From: Planctomycetia bacterium
GTDB taxonomy: Bacteria > Planctomycetota > Planctomycetia > Pirellulales > Thermoguttaceae
Direction of reading: 5' to 3'
Length of the DNA: 33,739 nucleotides
NCBI GenBank assembly: GCA_026401055.1
Contig: JAPLNP010000152.1
Location: forward strand, 1-33,739
Below are positions 15,768 through 25,095 of this stretch, in pieces. A program made the translations under genes and the position numbers. The notes beneath the pieces were generated by a model that worked only from the letters and a program-made list of their open reading frames with translations, was not told the origin of the DNA and did not search any database. The first letter of the stretch is position 1. Each line of letters begins with the position of its first letter.

Positions 15768-16766
15768 TCAAAGGGGGCTGGCCGGGGTCGGCGGCAGTCT
15801 CATGCCCATGTGAAGCCCGAGTTGGTGCAGCTTCTCGCGGACTTCCATCAACGTGGTCTCGCCGAAGTTGCGGACCTCGAGCAGTTGATCCTCCGAGTGA
15901 CTGACCAGGTCGCGAACGGTGTTGATGTTTTCCGATTCAAGGCAGTTGGTCGCCCGGACCGACAGATCCAACTCGGCCAGACTCATCGAGAGCTTGGCTT
16001 CGGTGGCTGGATCGAAACCGGCGCCGCCCGGGCTGCGGACCTCGGAGAAGATCTTGGGGCCGAGTTCGCGATACTGGACGAACGGGTTGAGGTGCTTGCG
16101 GAGGATTTTGGCGGCCTCGACCAGGGCCAACTCGGGACCGATCGAACCGTTGGTCCAGATTTCCAGCGTCAGCTTGTCGTAGTTGGTCTTCTGGCCGACG
16201 CGGGTTTCCTCGACCTCGTACCGGACGCGGACGATCGGGCTGAACGCCGCGTCGACCGGGATGGCCCCGATTTCCTGAGCGCCGGCGCCATGTTCGCTTG
16301 CCGGGACGTAGCCTCGCCCGTTCTCGACGACCATCTCCATCGCCAGCGGCACGTCGTCGGTCAACGTGGCGATGAGGTGCTCGGAGTTGATCACCTCGAC
16401 CATCCCGTCGCTGACGACGTCGGCGCCGGTGACGCTGCCGCGGGTATTCTTGTCGATGCGGATCACGCGGGTCTGCTCGGTCGAGTTCTTGACCACGAGC
16501 GACTTGACGTTGAGCACGATGTCGGTCAGGTCTTCGACCACGCCCGGCACCGTCGTGAACTCGTGCTGGACTCCGTGCACCTTGACTTGGGTGACGGCGC
16601 TTCCTTCCAGGCTGGACAACAGGATCCGCCGGAGGCTGTTGCCGACGGTGACGCCGAAACCGCGTTCGAACGGCTCCGCGATGAACTTCCCGTAGGTGCT
16701 CGTCAAGCTGGATCTGTCACACGAGACTTGACTGGGCAATTCAAGTCCGCGCCATCGAATTCGCAT
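15768..16766 (-). CDS. rpoA: RNA polymerase subunit alpha
   Basis: 332 residues, normal size. The N-terminal dimerisation domain is clear ([14 protein letters not shown] near 42-55, [11 protein letters not shown]), and the C-terminal domain occupies about 265-320 ([23 protein letters not shown], with the Arg used for UP-element DNA). It assembles the core enzyme and contacts promoter DNA and activators. The start at 16766 ([10 protein letters not shown]) is chosen since upstream residues in the frame do not fit the family. It is preceded by rpsD, as in the usual alpha operon; a 61-base gap separates them. A palindrome lies just after its stop. Confidence 0.97.
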   Translation of the reverse strand: MRIRWRGLELPSQVSCDRSSLTSTYGKFIAEPFERGFGVTVGNSLRRILLSSLEGSAVTQVKVHGVQHEFTTVPGVVEDLTDIVLNVKSLVVKNSTEQTRVIRIDKNTRGSVTGADVVSDGMVEVINSEHLIATLTDDVPLAMEMVVENGRGYVPASEHGAGAQEIGAIPVDAAFSPIVRVRYEVEETRVGQKTNYDKLTLEIWTNGSIGPELALVEAAKILRKHLNPFVQYRELGPKIFSEVRSPGGAGFDPATEAKLSMSLAELDLSVRATNCLESENINTVRDLVSHSEDQLLEVRNFGETTLMEVREKLHQLGLHMGMRLPPTPASPL

Positions 16767-16827
16767 GAGATTTCTCCGATTCTTAACTTTCAGCGGTCGG
16801 CTAACGCCCCGGCAACCCCTCGCCCGA

Positions 16828-17454
16828 CTACCGCGAGCAAAGCTCCACGATGAGTTGCGGCTGAACCGGAATGGACACGTCCTGGACTTCGGGAAGCCGG
16901 AGCACGTGGCCTTCGGGTACGTCGCCGGCGACCAGGGCGAGGAAATCGGGGACCTCGCGCGTGTGCTCGGCCAGGTTGTTCTTGACCTGTTCGAGACTCT
17001 TGGGACGGTTCTTGACGCGAAGGACGTCCCCGGGCTGAACCAGGTAGCTGGGCACGTCCACCCGGCGGCCATTGACGGTGATGTGACCGTGGCAGACGAT
17101 CTGCCGCGCCTGGGCGCGGGACTGGCCGAACCCGAGGCGGTGAACCACGTTGTCCAGCCGTCGCTCCAGCAGACTCATCAACGTCTGCCCGGTGTTCCCC
17201 TTCGTGCGCTCCGCCATCCGGAAATACTTGCGGAACTGGGCCTCGAGCACGCCGAAGTAATGCTTCACCTTCTGCTTCTCGCGCAGGTGTACGGCGTAGT
17301 CGGTCATCTTGCCGCGCCGGAAGGACTGGGACCCCGGCGGGTTCTCGCGGCGTTCGACGGCGCACTTGGGCGAATCGCACCGCGTGCCCTTCAGAAACAG
17401 CTTCGCGCCCTCGCGGCGGCACATGCGGCAGACGGGTCCGGTGTAACGAGCCAT
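16828..17454 (-). CDS. rpsD: Small-subunit ribosomal protein S4
   Basis: 208 residues, normal length. S4 is a primary binder of 16S rRNA that starts assembly of the 30S body and in many bacteria represses the alpha operon. The start at 17454 ([16 protein letters not shown]) is typical. Four cysteines at 9, 12, 26 and 31 form the zinc-binding (C+) variant. '[35 protein letters not shown]' is the S4 RNA-binding domain, at roughly 100-135. Position after rpsK and before rpoA is standard. A palindrome of family B lies between it and rpsK. Confidence 0.97.
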   Translation of the reverse strand: MARYTGPVCRMCRREGAKLFLKGTRCDSPKCAVERRENPPGSQSFRRGKMTDYAVHLREKQKVKHYFGVLEAQFRKYFRMAERTKGNTGQTLMSLLERRLDNVVHRLGFGQSRAQARQIVCHGHITVNGRRVDVPSYLVQPGDVLRVKNRPKSLEQVKNNLAEHTREVPDFLALVAGDVPEGHVLRLPEVQDVSIPVQPQLIVELCSR

Positions 17455-17489
17455 CCTCGGTTCAACTCCAAACGCAAAAGTTCGATGGT

Positions 17490-17550
17490 GTGGCACGGCC
17501 GCGCTCGGCCGTGTCGAACAGTTCCGCACGGCCGAGGGCGGCCGTGCCAC
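17490..17550. repeat. Inverted repeat, family B, between rpsK and rpsD
   Basis: Arms 17490-17513 and 17527-17550 (starts CACGGCCGAGGGCGGCCGTG) are complementary at 23 of 24 positions, with a 13-base loop. Each arm also contains the near-palindrome CGGCCG twice. It fills about half of the 121-base gap between rpsK and rpsD. There is no T-run. It would form a very stable RNA hairpin between two ribosomal-protein messages. Confidence 0.9.
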
Positions 17551-17575
17551 GCATCAACGCACGATAGACCAAGCA

Positions 17576-17962
17576 CTACACGCGACGTCGTTTCTTGGGG
17601 CGGCATCCGTTGTGGGGAAGGGGAGTCACGTCCTCGATCGACTTGATCGTCAATCCGGCCGCCTGCAACGACGTGATCGCGCTCTCGCGGCCGCTCCCGG
17701 GGCCGTTCACCCGGACGTCCACTTCCTTCATGCCGAATTTGATCGCCTTCTCGGCCGCTTGTTGGGCGGCCAACTGGCCGGCGAACGGCGTGCTCTTGCG
17801 GCTCCCCTTGAAGCCGCTCGTGCCCGACGTCGCCCAGCAAAGCGTGTCTCCCTTGGTATCGGTAATCGTCACCGTGGTGTTGTTGAAACTCGCCCGAATG
17901 TGGACGATCCCCACGGTCACGCTGCGACGGGCTCGGCGTCGCTTCGGCTTCGATTTGGCCAC
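17576..17962 (-). CDS. rpsK: Small-subunit ribosomal protein S11
   Basis: 128 residues, normal length. S11 lies on the 30S platform near the E site with S7 and S18. Family phrases: [19 protein letters not shown], '[28 protein letters not shown]', '[20 protein letters not shown]', and the basic C-terminus '[16 protein letters not shown]'. It follows rpsM after 56 bases, the standard order. The basic stretch KPKRRRARR at the N-terminus is normal. Confidence 0.98.
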   Translation of the reverse strand: MAKSKPKRRRARRSVTVGIVHIRASFNNTTVTITDTKGDTLCWATSGTSGFKGSRKSTPFAGQLAAQQAAEKAIKFGMKEVDVRVNGPGSGRESAITSLQAAGLTIKSIEDVTPLPHNGCRPKKRRRV

Positions 17963-18018
17963 CGTTGACGGTACTCCTGAAATCGGTTCTTAATGGGATC
18001 GGTCGCCGAGCAAAACGG

Positions 18019-18402
18019 CTAGCGGAGGTCCTTGACGCCCTTCTTCCCGGCCACGGTTTTCTTGGGGCCCTTGCGGGTGCGGGCATTGGTTCGGGTGCGC
18101 TGACCGCGGACCGGCAGCCCGCGCCGATGCCGCACGCCGCGGTAACAGCCGATGTCGCGAAGCCGAACGATGTTCTGCGCCACCGTGCGGCGCAACTGGC
18201 CCTCAACCGTATAATCCTTGTCCAACAGCGCGTTGAGCCGGCCCAAATCCTCTTCCGGCAGATCGCGCGCCCGGAGCCGCGGGTCGACACCCGCGTTGTG
18301 GCACAGGTCCCGGGCGATTTTCGGTCCGACGCCGTACAAGTAGGTCAGCGCGACGACGGTCGGCCGATCACCAGGTATGTCCACACCCAAAAGACGCGGC
18401 AT
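18019..18402 (-). CDS. rpsM: Small-subunit ribosomal protein S13
   Basis: 127 residues, normal length. S13 sits in the 30S head and touches the 50S subunit and P-site tRNA. Recognised by GVDIPGDRPTVVALTYLYGVGP, the helix-hairpin-helix near 15-50, 'IGCYRGVRHRRGLPVRGQRTRTNARTRKGP', and the basic tail. It follows rpmJ with a 55-base gap and precedes rpsK, as in other bacteria. Confidence 0.98.
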   Translation of the reverse strand: MPRLLGVDIPGDRPTVVALTYLYGVGPKIARDLCHNAGVDPRLRARDLPEEDLGRLNALLDKDYTVEGQLRRTVAQNIVRLRDIGCYRGVRHRRGLPVRGQRTRTNARTRKGPKKTVAGKKGVKDLR

Positions 18403-18457
18403 TTTGTACTACTCCCTAACAGCAACGACCCGAAAACCATTCGGCGCGGAAGACCTT

Positions 18458-18571
18458 TTACCCCTGCCGTTGTTTGTGGCGGGGATTGCTGCAAACGACA
18501 TAGATGACGCCACGGCGGCGCACGATCTTGCAGTTTTCGCAGATGCGTTTGACGCTGGCTCGGACCTTCAT
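18458..18571 (-). CDS. rpmJ: Large-subunit ribosomal protein L36
   Basis: 37 residues, too short for simple ORF calls. It begins [15 protein letters not shown] and ends NPRHKQRQG. Cys11, Cys14, Cys27 and His32 form the zinc ribbon of the C+ type. L36 is the smallest large-subunit protein and stabilises 23S rRNA near the peptidyl-transferase region. It is the first gene after map. A good promoter lies 43-71 bases upstream, so it can lead the rpmJ-rpsM-rpsK-rpsD-rpoA-rplQ unit. infA, often found just before it, is absent. Confidence 0.96.
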   Translation of the reverse strand: MKVRASVKRICENCKIVRRRGVIYVVCSNPRHKQRQG

Positions 18572-18613
18572 GGCGTATTCAATCCCAGTTTATCCAAAGT
18601 AACGAAGCATTCC

Positions 18614-18642
18614 AGTATATACCCGGTGGGCGCAGCGCTCAA
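18614..18642 (-). promoter_or_regulatory. Internal promoter before rpmJ
   Basis: On the minus strand, TTGAGC (18642-18637), 17 bases, then TATACT (18619-18614): 4 of 6 and 5 of 6 to the sigma-70 consensus. Transcription would begin near 18607, 36 bases before the rpmJ ATG. Upstream lies a GGTGGG/CCCACC hairpin at about 18649-18675 whose loop holds seven T (plus strand). This would let the alpha-operon genes be expressed apart from the upstream genes. Confidence 0.6.
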
Positions 18643-18827
18643 GTCCCGGTGGGGATTTTTTTGTCCCACCGCCGGCGGTGGCCAGGTTGGCCCAGAAAAA
18701 GGTACGCGGGAGAAGATCAAAGGTGGCTCTTGCCCCTACCACGCGAAATGTGACGGTCCCTTCCCTGCTATCCCACAACCCCCTGTTTCACCATTTTGAC
18801 GTTGCTGGTTCCAACGAAGCGGCTGTT

Positions 18828-19613
18828 CTACGGTTCGTTCTCACTCGGGGCGGCGGTCAACACGTACGGACCGGACTTGGTGATGGCAATCGTGTGCTCA
18901 AAGTGAGCACTGGGCAGTCCGTCCACCGTTGCCTGCGTCCAGTGGTCGGCCAGCGTACGCACCCGCTTCGTCCCCATGTTGACCATCGGCTCAACCGCGA
19001 TCACCAAGCCGGGCACGAGTCGAAAGTCGCCGCTGGCGCGGAGTTGCCTGCTGCAAAAGTTGGGTACCTGTGGATCTTCGTGCATTTCCCGGCCGATACC
19101 GTGTCCGACGAACGCCTCGACCACCGAGAAACCACTGTCCTTGACATAGGCCTCCATTTGGGTGGCAACCTCACTCCACATCGAGCACCTGCCCATCGCC
19201 TCGATGGCGAGATCAAGCACGCCCCGGGTCACGTCCAACAGCCGTTGCACCTCGGGCTTGACCTTGCCGATCGGGTGAGTCACCGCCGCATCGCCGCACC
19301 AGCCGTTCAGCCGACACCCCGTGTCAATGCTGAGGATGTCACCCGGCTGGAGCCGCCTCTGGCTGGGGATTCCGTGGACAACTTCTTCGTTGATCGACAC
19401 GCAGGTCACCGCCGGAAAGGGCACGCGACCCGGAACTCCCTTAAAGAGCGGCTCCGCGCCGTTCTCCGCAAAAAACCGCTCCACCGCCGCATCGATCTCG
19501 GCCGTCGCGACCCCGGGGCGAAGCATCGAGGCGGCCAATTGGTGTGCCTCCCACACCAGCAGGCCGGCCTTCCGCATCAGGCCGATTTCCCGGGCCGACC
19601 GTAGCACTTCCAC
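18828..19613 (-). CDS. map: Methionine aminopeptidase, type I
   Basis: 261 residues from a GTG at 19613, with AGGAG ten bases upstream. The frame opens earlier (GTG at 19670), but that codon falls in an inverted repeat, so the shorter form is preferred. It removes the initiator Met from nascent proteins. Metal ligands are visible: Asp97 (SIDTGC), Asp108 (GDAAVT), His171 ([13 protein letters not shown]), Glu208 (AVEPM) and Glu239 (FEHTI), plus His80. Its place after adk in the spc operon is standard. infA, often next, is missing. No zinc-finger extension is present. Confidence 0.93.
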   Translation of the reverse strand: MEVLRSAREIGLMRKAGLLVWEAHQLAASMLRPGVATAEIDAAVERFFAENGAEPLFKGVPGRVPFPAVTCVSINEEVVHGIPSQRRLQPGDILSIDTGCRLNGWCGDAAVTHPIGKVKPEVQRLLDVTRGVLDLAIEAMGRCSMWSEVATQMEAYVKDSGFSVVEAFVGHGIGREMHEDPQVPNFCSRQLRASGDFRLVPGLVIAVEPMVNMGTKRVRTLADHWTQATVDGLPSAHFEHTIAITKSGPYVLTAAPSENEP

Positions 19614-19665
19614 GCCAGCGGCGCTCCTCTCAGCCTCGAAACTCGGATGGGCACGGCCACCGGGC

Positions 19666-19692
19666 GTCACTGCCGGCTTGCCCGGCAGTGAC
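19666..19692. repeat. Inverted repeat, family C, between adk and map
   Basis: Perfect 11-bp arms GTCACTGCCGG and CCGGCAGTGAC flank a 5-base loop (CTTGC). The element lies between the adk stop (19716) and the map start (19613). There is no T-run. It rules against the longer alternative start of map at 19670, which lies inside its left arm. Confidence 0.85.
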
Positions 19693-19715
19693 GTCTCGTC
19701 GGCGAGCGGCTCGAT

Positions 19716-20276
19716 TCACTCGGCCAGCGGGTCCAGAACCACCGTCACGCGGTCGAAAACTTCCTCCACCGTCCCCAGCCCATCGACCACCTCGAGAAGT
19801 CCCTTCTCCGCGTAGTAGTCCAACAAGGGTTCCGTCTGTCGGCGATAGGCCACCAGCCGTTGACGAATCACGTCGGGGTTGTCGTCGGCGCGTCCGCGGC
19901 CGGCCAGGCGGTTGAACAATTCCTCCTCGGCCACGCGCAGCTCGACGACGGCGTCCAGCGGCGTGGTCTTCTTGGCCAGCATCGCGTCGAGGGCCTCGGC
20001 CTGGGCAATCGTCCGCGGAAAACCGTCCAGGAGGTATCCGCCCCGGCAGTCGGGCTCGGCGAGCCGCTCGGCGATGATGGCCATGATCACGTCGTCGGGC
20101 ACCAGTTCTCCGCGAGACATGAACGCCTCGGCCTTCTTGCCGATCTCGGTTCCCGCGTCGCGCGCCGCCCGGAGCATGTCGCCGGTCGAGAGATGCGCCA
20201 GCTTATACTTTTCGATCAGCCGTTCGGCCTGGGTCCCTTTGCCCGCCCCCGGCGGCCCGATGAAAACGATTCGCAT
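19716..20276 (-). CDS. adk: Adenylate kinase (short form)
   Basis: 186 residues; long-form enzymes have about 215. It interconverts ATP + AMP and 2 ADP in the cytoplasm. P-loop GPPGAGKGT at 7-15, AMP-binding 'HLSTGDMLRAARDAGTEIG' and 'GYLLDGFPRTIAQAEAL' are intact. 'NRLAGRGRADDNPDVIRQRL' directly follows, so the LID is the short type without zinc cysteines. The start at 20276 (MRIVFIGPPG) is set by the P-loop distance. adk follows secY as in other bacteria. A family D palindrome separates the two. Confidence 0.96.
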   Translation of the reverse strand: MRIVFIGPPGAGKGTQAERLIEKYKLAHLSTGDMLRAARDAGTEIGKKAEAFMSRGELVPDDVIMAIIAERLAEPDCRGGYLLDGFPRTIAQAEALDAMLAKKTTPLDAVVELRVAEEELFNRLAGRGRADDNPDVIRQRLVAYRRQTEPLLDYYAEKGLLEVVDGLGTVEEVFDRVTVVLDPLAE

Positions 20277-20318
20277 GATGACGATCCTTGGGCGGTGTGG
20301 TGTGCTGGCTGGCCGCGA

Positions 20319-20400
20319 GGGGGACAGTCCCATTTTCGCGGCGAAAGCGCGAACCGGCGGGCGCCATGTCCGCCGCGCCGCGAAAATCGGGACAGTCCCC
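20319..20400. repeat. Inverted repeat, family D copy 1, between secY and adk
   Basis: Left arm 20319-20340 (GGGGGACAGTCCCATTTTCG and 2 more) and right arm 20379-20400 pair with one mismatch and one bulge. Each arm itself carries the near-palindrome GGGACAGTCCC. It fills most of the 136-base gap. Related copies lie at 23250-23306 and 27978-28057, so this is a dispersed family, not a one-off hairpin. Confidence 0.85.
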
Positions 20401-20412
20401 GGCGCTATCAGG

Positions 20413-21735
20413 TTACTCCAGCAGTCCCTTGTAGTTTCGCATGACCAGGTGGCTATCGATTTTTTGCACGAGGTCGAACGCCACGCTGACGGCGATCAGC
20501 AGGCCGGTGCCGCCGTAGAAGCTGGCGATGCCATAGTTGATCGACATCCAGGTGGCGACGATGGTGGGGATGATGGCGACCAGGGCGAGGAACCCGGCGC
20601 CCACGTAGGTGATCCGCACCATGACCTTTTCGAGGTAATCGGCCGTTCGCTTGCCCGGCCGGTAGCCGGGGATGAACGTGCCGTAGTTTTTCAGGTTATC
20701 GGCCATGTCCTTGGGGTTGAAGGTGATGGCCGTCCAGAAGTAGCAGAAGAAGTAGATCAAGACGACGTAGAGCACGTTGTAGATCCATCCGTCGCCGCGT
20801 TGGAACATCTGGCCGGCCCGCTGCCAGAAGTCGCCGTAGTTCTGCAGATAGCCGAAGAGCACCTGGGGGAACAGCAACAAGCTGCTGGCGAAGATGATCG
20901 GCATGACGCCGGCCTGGTTCACCCGCAGCGGAAGGTACTGCCGGCTGCCGCCGTAGACGCGGCGGCCGCGGACGTGTTTGGCGCTTTGGGTGGGAATGCG
21001 TCGTTGTCCCTGGGTGATAAAGACGATGCCCACCACGACGGCGACGAACAAGACCACCAGCACCACGAGCTTGTCGGCGCCGAACTGCCCGCCGAGTTCC
21101 AGGCCGTTCTTGAGCATGGGGCGGATGAGGTCGAGGCCGGCGCCGGGCATTCGGGCGAGGATGCCGGCCATGATCAACAGGCTGATGCCGTTGCCGATGC
21201 CGTATTGGTCGATTTGTTCGCCGAGCCACATGAGGAAGGCGCTGCCGGCCGTCATGGTCACGATGGCGGTGAGTTGCCAGCCGACCCCGTCGTAACCCGG
21301 CTTGATCAAGTTATAGTTGGCGAGCCAACCGACGTAGAACCAACTCTGGCCCAGGCAGAGGACGATGGTGGCATAGCGGGTGTACTCGTTGATCTTCTTC
21401 CGGCCGCTTTCGCCTTCCTTCTGCAGCTTTTCGAGGGGTGCCCAAACGCTGCCCAAGAGTTGGAAGATGATCGAGGCCGAGATGTAGGGCATGATCCCCA
21501 GGCCGAAAATCGTGGCGTTGTCGAGCTGGCTGGCGCTGAACATCGCCACTTGCTGCATGAGCTGTCCGAGGCCCTTGCCCGCCTGCTCGCCGAAGAAGGC
21601 GGTCATCTGCGCCGTGTCGACGATCGGCAGCGGGATCTGCCAACCGACGCGGTAGATGGCCAGCAAGCCCAGCGTCAACAGGATCTTCTGACGCAGTTCG
21701 GGGATCGTAAAGACGACACGAATCTTTTCCCACAT
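20413..21735 (-). CDS. secY: Protein translocase channel subunit SecY
   Basis: 440 residues, normal length. SecY is the pore of the SecYEG channel for export and membrane insertion of proteins. Ten hydrophobic helices can be traced, from LLTLGLLAIYRVGWQIPLP (helix 1) to the C-terminal region. 'IFGLGIMPYISASIIFQLL' and 'QYGIGNGISLLIMAGILARMP' are family signatures for helix 2 and helix 5 areas, and the cytoplasmic loop 'GKRTADYLEKVMVRITYVG' is present. It follows rplO after 11 bases in the spc operon. The family D palindrome lies after its stop. Confidence 0.97.
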   Translation of the reverse strand: MWEKIRVVFTIPELRQKILLTLGLLAIYRVGWQIPLPIVDTAQMTAFFGEQAGKGLGQLMQQVAMFSASQLDNATIFGLGIMPYISASIIFQLLGSVWAPLEKLQKEGESGRKKINEYTRYATIVLCLGQSWFYVGWLANYNLIKPGYDGVGWQLTAIVTMTAGSAFLMWLGEQIDQYGIGNGISLLIMAGILARMPGAGLDLIRPMLKNGLELGGQFGADKLVVLVVLFVAVVVGIVFITQGQRRIPTQSAKHVRGRRVYGGSRQYLPLRVNQAGVMPIIFASSLLLFPQVLFGYLQNYGDFWQRAGQMFQRGDGWIYNVLYVVLIYFFCYFWTAITFNPKDMADNLKNYGTFIPGYRPGKRTADYLEKVMVRITYVGAGFLALVAIIPTIVATWMSINYGIASFYGGTGLLIAVSVAFDLVQKIDSHLVMRNYKGLLE

Positions 21736-21746
21736 CGTTGGATCCG

Positions 21747-22232
21747 TTAATGGGGGTGCTGCTTATTCTTGACCACGGGCGCCGGGCCGGGCAAGACCAC
21801 CGCCTCGCCGCCGGCTTGCCGGATCTTCTCCAACGCCGACTTGCTGAACCGGTGGGCCGAGATCGTGAGTTTCCTGGTCAACGGGCCGTCGCCGAGCACC
21901 TTCAGCACGTCGTAGCGGCATTTGGCCAGATTCTTCCGCTTGAGCGTTTCGGGCGTCACCTCGGCGCCGTCGTCGAACGCGCCGTCGAGATCACCGACGT
22001 TTACCGTGGCCACGATCAACGCCCAACGGTTGTGGAAGCCGCGCTTGGGAATCCGGCGCACCAGGGGCATCTGGCCGCCTTCGAAGGTCGGATGGACGCT
22101 GAAGCCGGCCCGTTGGCCCTGGCCCTTGTGGCCGCGGCCGCTGGTTTTGCCGTGTCCCGAGCCGGGCCCGCGGCCCACGCGCTTGCGCTTCTTGAACTTC
22201 TGGATCCCGCGATGAATGTCGTTGAGGTTCAT
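21747..22232 (-). CDS. rplO: Large-subunit ribosomal protein L15
   Basis: 161 residues, slightly long. L15 binds 23S rRNA late in 50S assembly. Recognised by MNLNDIH, '[29 protein letters not shown]' and the helical C-terminal half '[26 protein letters not shown]'. Its ATG overlaps the rpsE stop in an ATGA, giving tight coupling. Most bacteria carry rpmD (L30) between rpsE and rplO; here there is no room for it. Confidence 0.97.
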   Translation of the reverse strand: MNLNDIHRGIQKFKKRKRVGRGPGSGHGKTSGRGHKGQGQRAGFSVHPTFEGGQMPLVRRIPKRGFHNRWALIVATVNVGDLDGAFDDGAEVTPETLKRKNLAKCRYDVLKVLGDGPLTRKLTISAHRFSKSALEKIRQAGGEAVVLPGPAPVVKNKQHPH

Positions 22233-22714
22233 GACAGTGAGACTCCCCGCAGCCGTTCCACTTCGCTCTGGGAACGGAGACTTTCGAGTGCGCTGATCGC
22301 GGCTTTGACCAGGTTGACGGAATTGGTGGAGCCGAAGCTCTTCGTGAGGATGTCGGTGATCCCGCACGCTTCGCAGACGGCGCGGACCGCCGCGCCGGCG
22401 ATCACGCCGGTGCCGGGGCTCGCCGGGACGAGGATCACGTGGGCGGCGCCGAATCGCCCCTTGATGGTATGGGGGATGGTGGAGCCTTTCATGGGGATGG
22501 GCACCATGGAGCGGGTGCCGTCCTTGACGGCTTTCTCGACGGCGGGGGGGACTTCGTTGGCTTTGCCGTAGCCCAAGCCCACGCGGCCCTTGCCGTCGCC
22601 CACGACCACGAGGGCCGCGAAGCTAAAACGCCGGCCGCCCTTGACCACGGCGGCACAGCGCCGGATCTTGACGACCTTGTCGATCAGTTCCCCTCGGGTG
22701 GATTCTTCAGCCAT
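22229..22714 (-). CDS. rpsE: Small-subunit ribosomal protein S5
   Basis: 161 residues, normal. S5 lies at the mRNA entry of the 30S body and affects decoding accuracy. Recognised by '[34 protein letters not shown]' (double-stranded-RNA-binding-like domain), '[43 protein letters not shown]'. The N-terminal helix is shorter than in Escherichia coli. It follows rplR after a 60-base gap and is coupled to rplO by an ATGA overlap. Confidence 0.97.
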   Translation of the reverse strand: MAEESTRGELIDKVVKIRRCAAVVKGGRRFSFAALVVVGDGKGRVGLGYGKANEVPPAVEKAVKDGTRSMVPIPMKGSTIPHTIKGRFGAAHVILVPASPGTGVIAGAAVRAVCEACGITDILTKSFGSTNSVNLVKAAISALESLRSQSEVERLRGVSLS

Positions 22715-22774
22715 GACGTTTCAACATGGGCTCGTGGATGATGGCGGATGCCGCGCGGCTCGCCGCGCCGCGTG

Positions 22775-23224
22775 CTACTTCTTGGCGGCCGATTTTTCCT
22801 TCTTCTTGCCCTTGGGCTTCTCGGGTTCGACTTCGACCGGTACGACCTTCTTGGGGCCCAGGTCGAGCCCGGCGTCCCGGGCGGCGTCGGCCACCGCGGC
22901 GACCCGCCCGTGGTACTTGTACTCCCGGCGGTCGAACGCGACCTGTTTGACGCCGGCTTCCAGGGCTCGGCGGGCGATCGCGGTTCCGACGGCTTGGGCC
23001 GCCAGCTTGTTTCCTCCGTACCCGATCTGCTCGCGGACGTCTTTGTCCAGCGTGCTGGCGGCGGCCAGGGTGCGTCCTTGCCGGTCGTCGATGATCTGCG
23101 CGTACATGTGCTTGCTGCTGCGGAACACGGCCAGCCGGGGGCGGACCGAGTCGCGTTTGATCCGGTCGCGAACGCGATAGCCGCGTCGCGCTCGTTGCCG
23201 GCCAATGGTTTTTTCGTGTTTCAC
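22775..23224 (-). CDS. rplR: Large-subunit ribosomal protein L18
   Basis: 149 residues from a GTG at 23224 ([24 protein letters not shown]); the frame opens far upstream through rplF in another phase, which is not coding. L18 binds 5S rRNA in the central protuberance with L5. '[31 protein letters not shown]' and '[32 protein letters not shown]' are the signatures. A Lys/Glu/Pro tail of about 25 residues ([17 protein letters not shown]) extends beyond the usual end. The GTG start and weak Shine-Dalgarno make the exact N-terminus less certain. The family D palindrome lies upstream, between it and rplF. Confidence 0.9.
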   Translation of the reverse strand: MKHEKTIGRQRARRGYRVRDRIKRDSVRPRLAVFRSSKHMYAQIIDDRQGRTLAAASTLDKDVREQIGYGGNKLAAQAVGTAIARRALEAGVKQVAFDRREYKYHGRVAAVADAARDAGLDLGPKKVVPVEVEPEKPKGKKKEKSAAKK

Positions 23225-23249
23225 GTTTATGTCTCGCTCAGATACCGGA

Positions 23250-23306
23250 GGGGGACGGTCCCATTTTCCGCTCCGCCGCGCTCCGCAAAAATCGGGACAG
23301 TCCCCG
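23250..23306. repeat. Inverted repeat, family D copy 2, between rplF and rplR
   Basis: Left arm 23250-23270 (GGGGGACGGTCCCATTTTCC) and right arm 23285-23306 pair across a 14-base GC-rich loop. GGGACxGTCCC is present in each arm, as in the copy at 20319-20400. The right arm ends one base before the stop codon of rplF (23308), so the element abuts the coding end. Confidence 0.85.
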
Positions 23307-23307
23307 G

Positions 23308-23853
23308 TTATTTCGCCATGGCCTTGCCCTGCTTGCGCCGAACCGCTTCGCCGAAGTAGCGGATCCCCTTGCCTTTGTACGGTTCGGGTTTGCGCAGCGC
23401 GCGGGTCTCGGCGGCAAACTGCCCGACCAATTGCTTGTCGACTCCCCGGATGACGATGTGCTGCTGGTCGGGGCAGGCGACGCTCAGTCCGGCCGGGATC
23501 GGCTTGCGCAACTCGTTGGCCAGGCCGACGCGCAGCTCGAGGTGGTTGTGCTGCACGGTGGCGATGTAGCCGACGCCGATCAGTTCCAGGCGTTTCTCGT
23601 ATCCCGCGGTCACCCCGACGATCATGTTCTGGATCAGCGCCCGGGTCAGACCGTGCAACGCGCGGCTCAGCCGCTGGTCGTCCCGTCGGTCGCAGCGGAT
23701 CTGCTTCGCCTCCGGGTCGTGGACCACGGTGATTTCCGGCCGGTGTTCCAACTCGAGCTTGCCCAGCGGACCTTCGACGGTGACGTGGCACTCGGCGACG
23801 GTGAGCTTCACTCCGCCGGGCACGTCGATGGGTTTTCGTCCAATCCGCGACAT
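23308..23853 (-). CDS. rplF: Large-subunit ribosomal protein L6
   Basis: 181 residues, normal. L6 lies near the factor-binding stalk base. Recognised by [19 protein letters not shown], '[11 protein letters not shown]', '[33 protein letters not shown]', '[44 protein letters not shown]'. Two related alpha-beta repeats are typical. It follows rpsH (51-base gap) in the standard spc order. Confidence 0.97.
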   Translation of the reverse strand: MSRIGRKPIDVPGGVKLTVAECHVTVEGPLGKLELEHRPEITVVHDPEAKQIRCDRRDDQRLSRALHGLTRALIQNMIVGVTAGYEKRLELIGVGYIATVQHNHLELRVGLANELRKPIPAGLSVACPDQQHIVIRGVDKQLVGQFAAETRALRKPEPYKGKGIRYFGEAVRRKQGKAMAK

Positions 23854-23904
23854 CGTGGATTACCTTATCGGGAGGATCGTTTCGTGGATGACATCGCCGC
23901 GGCG

Positions 23905-24300
23905 TTACCAGACTTCGCAGAGGACTTCGCCGCCAAGCTTTCGCTGTCGCGCCTCGCGATCGCTGATCACGCCGCGGCTGGTGCTGACGATGGTAATACC
24001 CAGCCCGCCGAGAACGGGACGCAGCTTGCCGGCGCCGCTGTAGACGCGGCGGCCGGGCTTGCTGACGCGCCGGACGTGGCGGATCACGCGTTCGCCGTTG
24101 GGACCGTACTTCAGGTGCACGCGGAGCCGGCTCTGGGGCTCCTCCGCGATCTCCTCCCAATCCCAGATGTATCCCTCGCGTTTGAGCACCTCGGCCAAGC
24201 CGCGCTTGACCTTCGAGAGGGGCATGTCAACGTGCGGGTTTTCGACGCGCACCGCATTGCGAATGCGGGTCAACATGTCGGCGATGGGGTCAGTCATCAT
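23905..24300 (-). CDS. rpsH: Small-subunit ribosomal protein S8
   Basis: 131 residues, normal. S8 binds the central 16S rRNA domain and in E. coli represses the spc operon. Recognised by '[44 protein letters not shown]' and '[52 protein letters not shown]'. Two consecutive ATG codons (24300, 24297) compete; the second gives the usual MTDP start. It follows rpsN after 16 bases. Confidence 0.97.
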   Translation of the reverse strand: MMTDPIADMLTRIRNAVRVENPHVDMPLSKVKRGLAEVLKREGYIWDWEEIAEEPQSRLRVHLKYGPNGERVIRHVRRVSKPGRRVYSGAGKLRPVLGGLGITIVSTSRGVISDREARQRKLGGEVLCEVW

Positions 24301-24316
24301 GATAAATCGGGTCCCT

Positions 24317-24502
24317 TTACCAACTCGCCTTCTTCACGCCGGGAATCAGCCCCTGGTCCGCCAAATTGCGGAAGCAGATCCGGCAGATACCGAACTTGCG
24401 ATACACCGCTCGCGGCCGGCCGCAAAGCCGGCAGCGCCGCTTGGCGCGGGTGGAGAATTTCGGCGTGCGAAGCGCCTTGGCGATCTTCGACTTGCTTGCC
24501 AT
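24317..24502 (-). CDS. rpsN: Small-subunit ribosomal protein S14, zinc type
   Basis: 61 residues, the short zinc-binding form (as opposed to the 101-residue type of E. coli). Cysteine pairs CRLCGRP (24 and 27) and CRICF (40 and 43) bind zinc. The phrase '[27 protein letters not shown]' is diagnostic. It needs only 14 bases after rplE and precedes rpsH as usual. It helps assemble the 30S head. Confidence 0.97.
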   Translation of the reverse strand: MASKSKIAKALRTPKFSTRAKRRCRLCGRPRAVYRKFGICRICFRNLADQGLIPGVKKASW

Positions 24503-24516
24503 GCAATTTCGTCCCC

Positions 24517-25089
24517 TCAGTTGTTGGTGGCCGAGGGCCCTTCGGTCCGCAACGGCATCCCGAAGCGACGCAACAGTTCACGCGCCTCGTCGTTGCTCTC
24601 GGTGCTGGTGACGATCGTGATGTTCATCCCCTGGGCACGCGTGTATTTGTCCGGATTGAGTTCCGGGAAGACCAACTGCTCGGTCAGTCCCAGATTGTAG
24701 TTGCCGTGTCCGTCGAACGCGCCCGGATTCAGCCCCCGAAAGTCCCGCACCCGCGGCAGCGCCAGCGAAATCAGCCGGTCCAGAAACTCGTACATCCGCC
24801 GGCCGCGAAGCGTCACCTTGCAGCCGATCGCCATGCCCTCGCGGAGCTTGAATCCCGCGATCGACTGGCGGGCGAGGGTGACGATGGGCTTCTGCCCGGT
24901 GATCAATCGCAGCGCGTCGAGCGCTTCCTCCAGGCATTTCTTCTCGCCGATCGCGGCGCCCACGCCCATGTTCACCACGATCTTCTCCAGCCGGGGAAGC
25001 GATAGCCGGTTGGTCCGGCCGAAGCTCTCGCCCAGGGCGGGAAGGATCTCGCTCGCGTAGCGTTTCTGTAGTCGGGGAGTCGTTTTCAT
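24517..25089 (-). CDS. rplE: Large-subunit ribosomal protein L5
   Basis: 190 residues, normal (about 180). L5 joins 5S rRNA to the central protuberance and contacts P-site tRNA and S13. Recognised by '[27 protein letters not shown]', '[32 protein letters not shown]' and '[38 protein letters not shown]'. An [15 protein letters not shown]-terminus is chosen. It starts six bases after rplX. Confidence 0.98.
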   Translation of the reverse strand: MKTTPRLQKRYASEILPALGESFGRTNRLSLPRLEKIVVNMGVGAAIGEKKCLEEALDALRLITGQKPIVTLARQSIAGFKLREGMAIGCKVTLRGRRMYEFLDRLISLALPRVRDFRGLNPGAFDGHGNYNLGLTEQLVFPELNPDKYTRAQGMNITIVTSTESNDEARELLRRFGMPLRTEGPSATNN

Positions 25090-25095
25090 CCAGCG

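Noticed and set aside
17490-17550. The palindromes in the ribosomal cluster as intrinsic terminators
   Set aside because: None is followed by a T-run, and stopping there would cut off essential downstream genes.
18649-18675. GGTGGGG/CCCACC hairpin with seven T as a terminator for map
   Set aside because: The T-run lies in the loop on the plus strand; on the minus strand, where map is read, it is A-rich and in the loop, so it does not fit.
19879-21750. A plus-strand open frame of 623 codons
   Set aside because: It is antisense to adk and secY and very rich in Asp, Glu, His and Gln. It is a shadow of the membrane protein on the other strand.
22775-24160. A single minus-strand frame of 461 codons through rplR
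   Set aside because: Only the last 149 codons match L18. The rest is rplF and rpsH DNA read in the wrong frame.
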